From: Marinicauda algicola
Lineage (GTDB): Bacteria; Pseudomonadota; Alphaproteobacteria; Caulobacterales; Maricaulaceae
Direction: 5' to 3'
Assembly (NCBI RefSeq): GCF_017161425.1
Contig: NZ_CP071057.1
Span: forward strand, 992,001-1,056,000
DNA length: 64,000 nucleotides
Made by a program: the position numbers and the translations under genes
The notes under the pieces: generated by a model
Database searches by the model: none
Seen by the model: only the letters and a program-made list of their open reading frames with translations
Told to the model about the DNA's origin: nothing
Part shown: positions 1 through 7,736 of the stretch, piece by piece
How the letters are laid out: each line of letters starts with the position of its first letter
How positions within the stretch are numbered: position 1 is the stretch's first letter

Positions 1-254
1 AAGCGCACGCAGACGTCGTGGGCCAGGATCTCGCGTCCGGACGCCCTTGCCCGGCCGGCCATCTCCGCGGCCACCTGCCCCCACGGACCGCAGCCGGCGA
101 GCGCCTCCCCGGCGAGCTTGCGCCGCGAGCGGCCGAGAAGGGGCTCGGCGGCCGCGTTGGCGTAGAGGATCGTCCCGGCCTCGTCGACCAGGAGCAGTGC
201 GACCGGCGCCGCCTCGGCAGCGCGCGCCGCCTCGCCCTCGGCCGGAGGGTTCAC
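1..254 (-). CDS. ntrB: Nitrogen regulation sensor histidine kinase NtrB, N-terminal part (cut by window edge)
   Basis: Only about 84 N-terminal residues are present. The reading frame begins with GTG at 254, overlapping the dusB stop as GTGA, which suggests translational coupling. The visible part has the look of a PAS sensor fold (hydrophobic strand [19 protein letters not shown], then a helix-rich stretch). Identity rests mainly on the well-known alphaproteobacterial dusB-ntrB-ntrC order; NtrB phosphorylates NtrC in response to nitrogen status. The kinase domain lies outside the window, so another PAS protein cannot be fully excluded. Confidence 0.75.
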   Translation of the reverse strand, partial: MNPPAEGEAARAAEAAPVALLLVDEAGTILYANAAAEPLLGRSRRKLAGEALAGCGPWGQVAAEMAGRARASGREILAHDVCVR

Positions 255-1270
255 GCCGCCCGCCTCCCCTCGCGGTGCGCGGCGAAGCGCTTCAGCCCGG
301 CGAGCACCCGGCCGGCCGAGCGCTCGCGGCACAGGGTGCCGCGCCAGGCCTTCGCCTCCTCAGGATCTCCTTCGACCCAGTCGACGAAGCTCGCCAGGTG
401 CTTCCTCATGCACCGCACGCCGAGCTCCTCGCCGTAGAGCGCGACGGAGTCCTCCAGCGCCTCGGCGAGGCTTTCGGCCGCCGTGGCGATGTCCGGCTCC
501 GCGATCTCGCCGCCATGTGCCAGCGCGCCTCCGATCGCACCGGGAAGCCAGGGCCGGCCCTGGCTCGCCCGACCGACCATCACGGCATCGGCGCCGGAAA
601 GCGCCAGGGCGTCACGCGCGCTCGCGGCGTCGAGAATATCACCGTTGACGACGAGGGGGATTGAGACCGCCTCGCGCACGGCCCGGACCGCGGCCCAGTC
701 GGCCTTGCCGGAATAGAATTGCTGGCGCGTGCGGCCGTGGACGGTGACCATGCGAATCCCCGCATCTTCGGCGCGGCGGGCGAGCTCGGGCGCGTTCAGG
801 CACTGGTGATCCCAGCCGAGGCGCATCTTCAGCGTCACGGGCAGGTCGACCGCGTTCACCGTCGCCTCGATCAGCGTGAGGGCATGATCGAGATCGCGCA
901 TCAGGGCGGAACCCGACAGCCCGCGCGTGACCTGCTTTGCGGGACAACCCATGTTGATGTCGATGATGTCGGCCCCGGAATCGGCGGCGATGCGCGCGCC
1001 GACATCCATCCATTTCGCCTCGCGTCCGGCGAGCTGGATCATGCGCGGACCGCAGGAGCGGTCGCCCTTCATGCGGCGGACAACGTCGGGCCGGCCCTGG
1101 GCGAGCGTCTCGCAGGCGACCATTTCCGAGACCACCAGACCGGCGCCGAATTTCCAGGCCTGCTTGCGGATCGGATAGTCGGTGACGCCCGACATCGGCG
1201 CGAGCAGGCTCGCGGCGCGCACGGGGATAGTGCCGATCGTGAAGGCGGGGATTTGCGCGCTCTGGCTCAT
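251..1270 (-). CDS. dusB: tRNA-dihydrouridine synthase DusB
   Basis: FMN-dependent enzyme that reduces uridine to dihydrouridine in the D-loop of tRNAs. The 339-residue protein has the family length. It carries the N-terminal [11 protein letters not shown] motif (residues 23-33), the catalytic cysteine in the [10 protein letters not shown] motif (Cys109), and the FMN-phosphate-binding [16 protein letters not shown] stretch near residue 230. It is first in an operon with the downstream, 4-nt-overlapping ntrB. The 123-bp gap to the divergent ispDF probably holds both promoters. Confidence 0.95.
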   Translation of the reverse strand: MSQSAQIPAFTIGTIPVRAASLLAPMSGVTDYPIRKQAWKFGAGLVVSEMVACETLAQGRPDVVRRMKGDRSCGPRMIQLAGREAKWMDVGARIAADSGADIIDINMGCPAKQVTRGLSGSALMRDLDHALTLIEATVNAVDLPVTLKMRLGWDHQCLNAPELARRAEDAGIRMVTVHGRTRQQFYSGKADWAAVRAVREAVSIPLVVNGDILDAASARDALALSGADAVMVGRASQGRPWLPGAIGGALAHGGEIAEPDIATAAESLAEALEDSVALYGEELGVRCMRKHLASFVDWVEGDPEEAKAWRGTLCRERSAGRVLAGLKRFAAHREGRRAA

Positions 1271-1393
1271 GGCCTTGAGATAGCGTGTCTGGACGCGATC
1301 ATCCAGAGACCGTAACGCTGCTCGGGGAGGCTATCGGGCCACGCTCCGGCCATTCCCGGCGGTTCTCGCGCCACGCTCACGCGGAGTTCGACC

Positions 1394-2542
1394 ATGATCC
1401 CACACTACAGCGCCCTGATCGTGGCCGCCGGACGCGGGGAGCGGGCGGGCGGCGGGCTGGCGAAGCAGTACCGCCCCCTGGCCGGCCGGCCCATGCTCGC
1501 CTGGAGCCTCGAGACCTTCGCGACCGATTCGAGATGCCGCGAGGTCGTGATCGCGATTCATCCGGACAATCGCCCCCTCGCGGAGGAGATTGTCCGGACA
1601 ACCGCCCTGCCCGTGACCCTCGTCGAGGGCGGCGCGACGCGCACCGCCTCGGTGCGCGCCGGGCTCGACGCGGTGACGGGCGATCGCGTCCTGATCCACG
1701 ACGCGGCGCGGCCGGGACTGTCCCGCGCGCTGGTCGACCGGCTGCTGGCGGCGCTGGAGACCGCACCCGGTGCGGTGCCGGTCCTGTCGGTCGCCGATGC
1801 GCTGGTCCGCGAGGCCGCAGACGGCCTCGCCCCGGTCGACCGCGAGGGTCTCTTCCGCATCCAGACGCCGCAGGCCTTCCGCACCGCGGCGCTGCGCGAG
1901 GCGTTCGCCGCAGCCGGGGACCGGAGCTTTCCCGACGAGACGGCGCTGGCGCGCGCGCAGGGGCTCGCCGTGGTCACGGTCCACGGCGAGGAGCGCAATT
2001 TCAAGGTCACCTACCCGGAGGATTTCGAGCGCATGGAACAGATCCTCGCCCCCGGCACGGCCGGGCTCACCGTGTCGGGCACGGGCTATGACGTGCACCG
2101 GCTGGAAGCCGGGGACGGCGTGACGCTGTGCGGGGTTCACATCGCCTGCCCGCTGAAGCTGATCGGCCATTCCGACGCCGATGCCGGCCTGCACGCGATC
2201 ACCGATGCACTCCTGGGCGCGAGCGGAAACGGCGATATCGGCCAGCATTTTCCGCCCACGGACGATCGCTGGAAGGGTGCGGACTCCGCCGACTTCCTGC
2301 GCCATGCCGTCACGCTCGCCCGGGCGGCCGGCGCCGTGCCGGTTCATGCCGACGTGACGCTTATCTGCGAGCGCCCGAAGATCGGTCCCTACCGCGAGGC
2401 GATGCGCGCGCGGGTGGCCGAGCTGCTTGAACTCCCCCTGCCCCGCGTCAACATCAAGGCGACGACCACCGAGAAGCTCGGCTTCACCGGGCGGGGCGAA
2501 GGCCTCGCGGCCGAAGCCATCGTCACCGTGAGGCTCACATGA
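1394..2542 (+). CDS. ispDF: Bifunctional IspD/IspF (MEP cytidylyltransferase and MECDP synthase)
   Basis: Catalyses two non-consecutive steps of the MEP isoprenoid pathway: CTP-dependent activation of methylerythritol phosphate and cyclisation to the 2,4-cyclodiphosphate. The 382-residue protein is a fusion. The IspD half (about 1-222) shows a glycine-rich nucleotide-binding start (ALIVAAGRGERAGGGLAKQY). The IspF half (from about 225) shows the metal-binding GTGYDVHRLE motif and the IGHSDADAGLHAITDALLGA stretch. The fusion is typical of alphaproteobacteria. Its TGA overlaps the pncC ATG (ATGA). Confidence 0.96.
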   Translation: MIPHYSALIVAAGRGERAGGGLAKQYRPLAGRPMLAWSLETFATDSRCREVVIAIHPDNRPLAEEIVRTTALPVTLVEGGATRTASVRAGLDAVTGDRVLIHDAARPGLSRALVDRLLAALETAPGAVPVLSVADALVREAADGLAPVDREGLFRIQTPQAFRTAALREAFAAAGDRSFPDETALARAQGLAVVTVHGEERNFKVTYPEDFERMEQILAPGTAGLTVSGTGYDVHRLEAGDGVTLCGVHIACPLKLIGHSDADAGLHAITDALLGASGNGDIGQHFPPTDDRWKGADSADFLRHAVTLARAAGAVPVHADVTLICERPKIGPYREAMRARVAELLELPLPRVNIKATTTEKLGFTGRGEGLAAEAIVTVRLT

Positions 2543-3033
2543 CGCTCAATCTCGCCGGCATCGCGCTGAAGGCGCAGCGTTTCAACGCCCTGGCCGAGGA
2601 GCGCGGCATCATGGTCGCGACGGCGGAGAGCTGCACCGGCGGCCTGCTCTCGGCGGCACTGACCGAGGCGGCGGGCGCCTCGGCCATCTTCGACCGGGGC
2701 TTCGTGACCTATTGCGACGAGGCCAAGCAGGACCTGCTCGGCGTTCCGGCGGACACGATCAGGCGCCACGGCGCGGTGTCGCGCGAGACGGCGCTGGCGA
2801 TGGCCGAGGGCGCACTGGCCAACTCGAATGCGCAGCTGGCCGTGTCCATCACGGGCATTGCCGGCCCCACGGGAGGCTCGCCCGGGAAACCTGTCGGGCT
2901 CGTCTGGTTCGGCGTGGCGCGCGAGGGCAGGCAGACGCGCGCGACAGAGCGCCGCTTCGGCGATCTCGGCCGCTCGCGGGTGCGCCATTTCTCGGTGCTA
3001 ACCGCGCTGGGTCTTCTGGAGCGCGGCCTCTAG
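2539..3033 (+). CDS. pncC: CinA C-terminal-domain family, nicotinamide-nucleotide amidase
   Basis: Deamidates nicotinamide mononucleotide to nicotinic acid mononucleotide in pyridine-nucleotide recycling. The 164-residue protein is the stand-alone CinA C-terminal domain, with the family motifs VATAESCTGGLLS (about residues 29-41), the GFVTYCDEAK stretch and SITGIAGPTGGSPGKPVG. It overlaps ispDF by 4 nt, so translation is probably coupled. Its 3' end overlaps the convergent START-domain gene by 36 bp, an unusually deep antisense overlap. Confidence 0.93.
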   Translation: MTLNLAGIALKAQRFNALAEERGIMVATAESCTGGLLSAALTEAAGASAIFDRGFVTYCDEAKQDLLGVPADTIRRHGAVSRETALAMAEGALANSNAQLAVSITGIAGPTGGSPGKPVGLVWFGVAREGRQTRATERRFGDLGRSRVRHFSVLTALGLLERGL

Positions 3034-3525
3034 CCGGGCCTTCTCCGCCTCGAGATCGAGCTCGGGCTCGCCGACTTTTTTCAGGCGCTTTTCCGCGGCG
3101 TTTTCAAAGGCGTGGATCAGATACCTCACGGCGCGCCCGCGATTGGTGTCGACCAGCATCTGCAGGAGCGGATTGTTGAAGTGATAGCGGATCCAGAAGT
3201 CGACCAGGGTGGAACCGTCCGACAGCTCGTGGAAACGCCAGCGATTGGCGAGATCCGTGAACGGGCCGGACAGGTAGGTCACGTCGATCCGGCGCCGCGG
3301 CTTGTCGAGATGGACGCGCGAGGTGAAGCGCTCGCGCACGAACCGGAAGCGGATGCGCGCCTCGGCATCGAGCTCGCCGACCCCGTTCTCGACATGCTCG
3401 CGGGTCACGCGCATGGCGCTGATGAGGTCGATGAAGTCGGGATAGCGCCGCACGTCGGCGACGAGATCGAACAGATCGTCGGGCGAATAGCGCAGCCTCA
3501 GGCGCTCGACATGCTCGGTGGTCAT
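2998..3525 (-). CDS. Coq10/RatA-type START-domain (polyketide cyclase-like) protein
   Basis: A 175-residue SRPBCC/START-fold protein. The N-terminal motif YSPDDLFDLVADVRRYPDFI is the signature of the Coq10/RatA (YfjG) family, whose members bind ubiquinone or related lipids and support respiration. The RatA toxin name comes from E. coli and need not apply here. A charged C-terminal tail (about 150-175) extends past the fold and lies opposite the pncC 3' end. It starts 7 nt after lipA and is probably co-transcribed with it. Confidence 0.88.
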   Translation of the reverse strand: MTTEHVERLRLRYSPDDLFDLVADVRRYPDFIDLISAMRVTREHVENGVGELDAEARIRFRFVRERFTSRVHLDKPRRRIDVTYLSGPFTDLANRWRFHELSDGSTLVDFWIRYHFNNPLLQMLVDTNRGRAVRYLIHAFENAAEKRLKKVGEPELDLEAEKARLEAALQKTQRG

Positions 3526-3532
3526 GGCCGAC

Positions 3533-4501
3533 CTAGACCCGGCGGCCGGCTTTCAGCGCGGCCTCGCGGGCGGAACGCAACTTCTCGAAATCCTCGCCCG
3601 CGTGATAGCTCGAGCGGGTCAGCGGCGTGGCCGAGACCATGAGGAAGCCCTTGGCCCGGGCAATGGTCTCATACCCCTTGAACTCTTCCGGCGTCACATA
3701 GCGCTCGATCGCGGCGTGCTTGCGCGTCGGCTGCAGGTACTGGCCGATGGTCAGGAAATCGATGCCGGCCGACCGCATGTCGTCCATCACCTGCATCACC
3801 TCCTCGCGGGTCTCGCCGAGGCCGACCATGATGCCGGACTTGGTGAACTGGGAGGGATCGCGCTCCTTCACCCGCTCCAGCAGGCGCAGCGAATGGTAAT
3901 AGCGCGCGCCGGGCCGGATGGAGAGATAGAGCCGCGGCACGGTCTCCAGATTGTGGTTGAAGACGTCCGGCTTCGCGTCGATCACGATTTCCGCCGCGCC
4001 GGGCTTGCGCAGGAAGTCGGGCGTGAGGATCTCGATCGTGGTGCCGGGGGCCGCCCTGCGGATCTGGCGAATCACTTCGGCGAAATGCTCGGCCCCGCCA
4101 TCGGCGAGATCGTCGCGGTCGACCGAGGTGATCACGACGTGCTTCAGGCCCATCTGCGCGGTGGCCTCGGCGACGCGGCGCGGCTCGTCGGCGTCGAGCG
4201 CGTTCGGCAGCCCGGTCTTGACGTTGCAGAAGCTGCACGCCCGCGTGCAGGTATCGCCCATGATCATGAAGGTCGCGTGCTTCTGCGACCAGCATTCCCC
4301 GATATTCGGGCAGCCGGCCTCCTCGCACACGGTGACGAGATTGTTGTCCTTCACGGTGCGCCTGGTCTCGGCGAACACGCCGCCGGCCGGCGCCTTCACG
4401 CGAATCCAGTCCGGCTTCCGGAGGACCGGCGTGTCTTCGCGCTTCTGCTTTTCCGGGTGGCGGGCAGCGCGCGCGGCGCGGGCGTCGATGAGTGTCGTCA
4501 T
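3533..4501 (-). CDS. lipA: Lipoyl synthase
   Basis: Radical-SAM enzyme that inserts two sulfurs into protein-bound octanoyl chains to make lipoate, the cofactor of the pyruvate dehydrogenase encoded 10 kb away. The 322-residue product has both iron-sulfur sets: the auxiliary cluster [12 protein letters not shown] and the radical-SAM CTRACSFC motif. Start chosen at ATG 4501 ([11 protein letters not shown]). An in-frame ATG 81 nt upstream would add 27 residues lacking family resemblance. The Coq10-like gene follows after 7 nt. Confidence 0.96.
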   Translation of the reverse strand: MTTLIDARAARAARHPEKQKREDTPVLRKPDWIRVKAPAGGVFAETRRTVKDNNLVTVCEEAGCPNIGECWSQKHATFMIMGDTCTRACSFCNVKTGLPNALDADEPRRVAEATAQMGLKHVVITSVDRDDLADGGAEHFAEVIRQIRRAAPGTTIEILTPDFLRKPGAAEIVIDAKPDVFNHNLETVPRLYLSIRPGARYYHSLRLLERVKERDPSQFTKSGIMVGLGETREEVMQVMDDMRSAGIDFLTIGQYLQPTRKHAAIERYVTPEEFKGYETIARAKGFLMVSATPLTRSSYHAGEDFEKLRSAREAALKAGRRV

Positions 4502-4584
4502 GGCGCGATACATGGACCGGAGCGGGCCGGCTTTCAAGCAAAGCCTGCTGCGGGGTTTGTCACCTCCGGGCGCGCGCCGCAAAC

Positions 4585-4617
4585 GGAAAATCCCGGCCGG
4601 GGTTCACCCGGCCGGGA
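4585..4617 (-). terminator. Rho-independent terminator of the solenoid-membrane gene
   Basis: An 11-bp perfect GC-rich stem (4591-4601 pairing with 4607-4617, 5-nt loop) is followed on the minus strand by TTTTCC. It sits 22 nt past the stop of the 416-residue solenoid protein and separates that gene from lipA. Confidence 0.8.
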
Positions 4618-4638
4618 CTTGCGCGAAGGTCAGCCGGC

Positions 4639-5889
4639 TCAGACCGCCGCTTCGGCCTGCCCGCCGCCATTGCCGGCGCGCGAGAAGATCGCGATCGACC
4701 AGGCCCCGAGACCGATGCAGAGCACGATCGGGCCGAGCACCCAGCCGAGCACCGGGACGGCCCCGAGCGCGGCGATCGCCACGATCGCGACGAAGAAGGA
4801 CAGGGTACGAAGCCCGAGGCCGGCCTGCCCGCCCTTGCGGTTGAAGATCAGGTCGCCGATCGCCATCCCGCCGAAGGCAAAGCCCAGGAACAGGATCACC
4901 GGGTAGGCGAACAGCAGGATGAAGGCGAGCGGGATGCCGATGATCGTGATCAGCAACAGGACGAACAGCGTCACCAGCAGGATCGGCGAGACCGCGAAAA
5001 CCACGAGACCGAGAAAGCCCGAGGAGACCGGCCGGCGGCGGAAGGCCGCCGCGATGGCGCCGACCGAGCGCGGCGCGACGAGCGCGGCGAGCATGCCGAG
5101 CACGAAGGCGCTGAAGGCGAAGACGCTCGCGAAGGCCCAGGCCGGCGGGCCGATCTGGATGTTGAAATCCGGGCCGCCATAATCGCCGAACTCGCGGTCG
5201 CGCCAGGTGATGGTCTCGATCGTGATCGCCTCGGGCATCACCACGCCCTCGGCGACGACCGGCTCGTTCTCGGAGCGGATCGCGACGGGACCGACGATGC
5301 GCGCACCGGGCTCGAAATAGACGTCGCGCGCCTCGATCTCGAGCGGGCCGACGATCTCGCCGGAGATGCGCACCTCGCGCCCGGTGATGGTCGTCTCGCC
5401 CATGATCTGGCCGCGCACGATCACCTCGCGCCCGCCGAGTTCGGCGTCGCCGCCCACCAGGCTCGACGGCTCCAGCAGGACGGCCGCGGCGCCGGCATTG
5501 AGGTCGCGCTGGATGCGGCCGGAGACGTTGATGTTGGCCGCGCCGAGATTGGCCTCGCCGAGCACGTCGCCACCGATTGAGATGTCGGCCGCACCGACAT
5601 TGATGTCGCCGCCGACCCGGCCGCGCTGGCGGAAGTCGGCCATGGCCATGTTGATGTCGCCGCCGATATCCGCGTCGATGGTGACGTCGGCGGCGAAGCC
5701 GTCGACATCGCCGCCGACCCGGCCCGTCAGGGTCACATCGGCCGCGAGGATGAAGACGTCGCCGCTATCGTCGAGATCGAGATTGAGATCGCCGCCGATA
5801 TACTGGGCCTGGGCCGTGGCGGCGCAGGCGCCGGCGAGGACGAGACCCGCGAGGGTGCGTCTCAGCTGTTCGAAGATCATCGTTTTCAT
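4639..5889 (-). CDS. Exported beta-solenoid (bactofilin-like) protein with C-terminal membrane domain
   Basis: A 416-residue protein. Residues 1-28 form a cleavable-looking signal peptide ending in ATAQAQ. Residues 30-235 are short repeats of the form GGDIN-x-AAADI, spaced about 18-20 residues, with recurring AAD steps; this is typical of right-handed beta-solenoids related to bactofilins. About residues 255-405 hold five or so hydrophobic segments, including LLVTLFVLLLITIIGIPLAF. The start at ATG 5889 is supported by a GGGGAGGA ribosome-binding site. The gene follows the 282-residue lipoprotein paralogue by 16 nt and is probably co-transcribed with it. The solenoid is predicted to face the periplasm, anchored in the inner membrane. 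Function is not known. Confidence 0.8.
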   Translation of the reverse strand: MKTMIFEQLRRTLAGLVLAGACAATAQAQYIGGDLNLDLDDSGDVFILAADVTLTGRVGGDVDGFAADVTIDADIGGDINMAMADFRQRGRVGGDINVGAADISIGGDVLGEANLGAANINVSGRIQRDLNAGAAAVLLEPSSLVGGDAELGGREVIVRGQIMGETTITGREVRISGEIVGPLEIEARDVYFEPGARIVGPVAIRSENEPVVAEGVVMPEAITIETITWRDREFGDYGGPDFNIQIGPPAWAFASVFAFSAFVLGMLAALVAPRSVGAIAAAFRRRPVSSGFLGLVVFAVSPILLVTLFVLLLITIIGIPLAFILLFAYPVILFLGFAFGGMAIGDLIFNRKGGQAGLGLRTLSFFVAIVAIAALGAVPVLGWVLGPIVLCIGLGAWSIAIFSRAGNGGGQAEAAV

Positions 5890-5905
5890 GTGCTCCTCCC
5901 CTCGC

Positions 5906-6754
5906 CTATTCGCGCTCGCAGCGCTGGCCGTTGCGCGGCGTGTAGCTGACGGAAGCCGCATCCGCACCCGCCTCGATCACCGCGGGCTCGTCCGCGGTCA
6001 CCGCGAGCGGGCCGGACACGATCCCGCTGATGACGACGCGCCGGGCGCAGATTTCGCCGCCGGAAACGGTACCGGAAATCTCCACGAGCCCGTCCTCGCG
6101 ACCATGGGGAGCGCGGCCGGGATCGGCTTCGATCATGACCGGCCCGGCGATCGTGCCGGCGATCACGGCATGGTTCACGGCGAGATCCAGCCCGCCCTCG
6201 AGCGTGCCGTGGAAGACGAAATCGGCGGCGTTGGCGTAGAGGCTGCCCCGAACCTGCGCATTCTCGTCGAAGTGGAGATCGGCGGAATTGATCCGCACGC
6301 CGGCGAACAGGCCGGTGAATCGGCCATCGGCGATGTTGGCGCGAAGCCCCTCGCCGACCGAACCCTCGAATTCCAGGTCGGCGGCGTTGAAATGGGCCGC
6401 GCCGCCGACCGCTCCGGTCCACTCGATGTCGGCCGCGTTCAGCTCCGCATCGCCCGAAACCGAGCCCTGGAAGCGGACATCGGCAGCGTTCGCCTCGAAC
6501 CCGCCGAGCGAGATCCGGTGCGCGAGGATATCGGCGCCGGAGATCGACAGCGTGCCGTCGACATCCCCCGTGACCTCGATGTCGCCGCCGGCGATGGAGA
6601 AGTCGCCGCGCTCGTCGAGCGTGACGGTCATGTCGCCGCCGACCATGCGGTTGCCGGCGGTGCGGACCTGGGCCTCGCCTTCGTCCACGACGATGATGCA
6701 GCCACCCAGCAGGAGCGCCGGAGCGGCCACGAATGTGAGGAGGAGACGTTTCAT
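5906..6754 (-). CDS. Exported beta-solenoid lipoprotein
   Basis: A 282-residue protein with a lipoprotein signal (MKRLLLTFVAAP then LLLGGC, acylated Cys19). Residues 30-210 carry recurring FxANAADVRFxGSVSG-type coils with asparagine-alanine-aspartate ladders (ELNAADIEW, HFNAADLEF, RINSADLHF, YANAADFVF), spaced about 18-20 residues. The C-terminus has GGEICARRVV and ends in RNGQRCERE, two cysteine motifs shared with the 220-residue neighbour. Start at ATG 6754, where the signal peptide begins; a longer frame to 6805 runs through the operator. First gene of a two-gene unit with the membrane-anchored paralogue. Function unknown. Confidence 0.8.
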   Translation of the reverse strand: MKRLLLTFVAAPALLLGGCIIVVDEGEAQVRTAGNRMVGGDMTVTLDERGDFSIAGGDIEVTGDVDGTLSISGADILAHRISLGGFEANAADVRFQGSVSGDAELNAADIEWTGAVGGAAHFNAADLEFEGSVGEGLRANIADGRFTGLFAGVRINSADLHFDENAQVRGSLYANAADFVFHGTLEGGLDLAVNHAVIAGTIAGPVMIEADPGRAPHGREDGLVEISGTVSGGEICARRVVISGIVSGPLAVTADEPAVIEAGADAASVSYTPRNGQRCERE

Positions 6755-6784
6755 TACAGGGTGTCCCTTTGTTATGTGACCAAC

Positions 6785-6820
6785 CATATCGAAACTCGAT
6801 ATCATATCGAAACTCGATAT
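6785..6820. promoter_or_regulatory. Tandem 18-bp palindromic operator
   Basis: Two exact 18-bp direct repeats (6785-6802, 6803-6820). Each is an inverted repeat ATATCGA-AAC-TCGATAT with 7-bp arms and 3-nt spacer. The array ends 30 bp before the start of the 282-residue lipoprotein. On the minus strand the junction between copies reads TATGAT, a candidate -10 box, so a bound regulator would block transcription. The surrounding stretch to about 6900 is unusually AT-rich for this genome. The cognate regulator is not in the window; a PadR-type protein is a guess. Confidence 0.7.
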
Positions 6821-6930
6821 CCAAGCACTTTTTTCCGTTTTTCGATAAATCTTGGCAAAATCGAGACAAAGTGGTCGTTTGCTTACTTATTACGGGGTCG
6901 CCGGCAGCCGGGACAGCGCCGGGAATCGAA

Positions 6931-6956
6931 AGGGGCGGCCCAGCCGGACCGCCCCT
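6931..6956 (-). terminator. Probable terminator of the 220-residue solenoid gene
   Basis: Stem AGGGGCGG...CCGCCCCT with extra G-C pairs inside, 28 nt past the stop of the gene at 6984. The T-tract after it on the minus strand is short, so termination may be partial. Confidence 0.5.
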
Positions 6957-6983
6957 CGCGAGACCCAGGATCGGGAAGGCGCG

Positions 6984-7646
6984 TCAGTCGCAGCGCTGGT
7001 CCCGGCGCTCGACATACTCCACCAGCGCGGTGTCGATGCCGGCGGGCAGGTCGGGACGCGAATCGGCCTCGACCCGCAGGGCCGCGCCGAGGCTCGCCCC
7101 GTCCTCGAACACCACCTCGTGGGCACAGATCGAGCCGCCGGCCAGAAGCGCGCCGGACACCTCCACGCGCGAACGGTCGCGCCGGCGCAGCCAGCCCTCG
7201 CGGCCTTCGGCCTTAACGTTGACGGTTTCCTCGAACCGGCCCTCGAGTTCGGCACCGCTGACATTGAGCGTCACCGGGCCCGAATAGACCCCGGCCAGGC
7301 TCGCGCCCGCGGCGTTGATCTCCACCGGCCCGCCGAACGTGCCGTCGAAACTGACGCCCGCGCCGTTGGCGAGCGTGGAGCCGGCGATCGAACCTTCAAC
7401 CTCGATACCGGCCCCGTTGAGCACGGCATTGCCGCCGACATCGGCGCGCACGTCGACGCTCGCGCCGTTCATCTCGAGATTTCCGCCGACCCGCCCACGG
7501 GCCGTCACGGCGGTGCCGTTCATCTCCAGATCGCCGTCGATATCGGCCTCGTAGCTGCCCACGAGGCCATTGAACTCGCCATCCTGGGCGAGCGCCGGCG
7601 CGGCGAACGCGGTCCCGGCAAGAAGGATTGCGACCAAACGAACCAT
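6984..7646 (-). CDS. Secreted beta-solenoid protein
   Basis: A 220-residue protein with a signal peptide (MVRLVAILLAGTAFAAPALAQ). Residues 38-140 are coils of about 17-19 residues with an NGA ladder (LEMNGTAV, LEMNGASV, VLNGAGI, LANGAGV, EINAAGAS), again bactofilin-like. The C-terminal region has GGSICAHEVV and ends in RRDQRCD, matching the cysteine motifs of the 282-residue lipoprotein, so the two are clearly paralogous and may form a disulfide. No membrane segment follows the signal, so it is probably periplasmic or released. It is separated from the next solenoid gene by a hairpin and the operator. Function unknown. Confidence 0.78.
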   Translation of the reverse strand: MVRLVAILLAGTAFAAPALAQDGEFNGLVGSYEADIDGDLEMNGTAVTARGRVGGNLEMNGASVDVRADVGGNAVLNGAGIEVEGSIAGSTLANGAGVSFDGTFGGPVEINAAGASLAGVYSGPVTLNVSGAELEGRFEETVNVKAEGREGWLRRRDRSRVEVSGALLAGGSICAHEVVFEDGASLGAALRVEADSRPDLPAGIDTALVEYVERRDQRCD

Positions 7647-7736
7647 GTCATTTTCTCCTGTCCGGCCCCGTCACGCGATGCGGGGCATCGGGCAGAAGAT
7701 GCATCACGGGGGCCGCCCGGATGCAGTGAATTTTCG

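Noticed and set aside
1331-2347. Long minus-strand open frame opposite ispDF
   Set aside because: Shadow of ispDF in GC-rich DNA: low-complexity, arginine/glycine-rich, no ribosome-binding site and no family resemblance. The same holds for all other long frames opposite confirmed genes.
6769-7287. Plus-strand ORF reading through the tandem operator (two NSISYR-like repeats)
   Set aside because: Its repeats just reflect the operator repeats, and the rest is antisense to the 220-residue solenoid gene.
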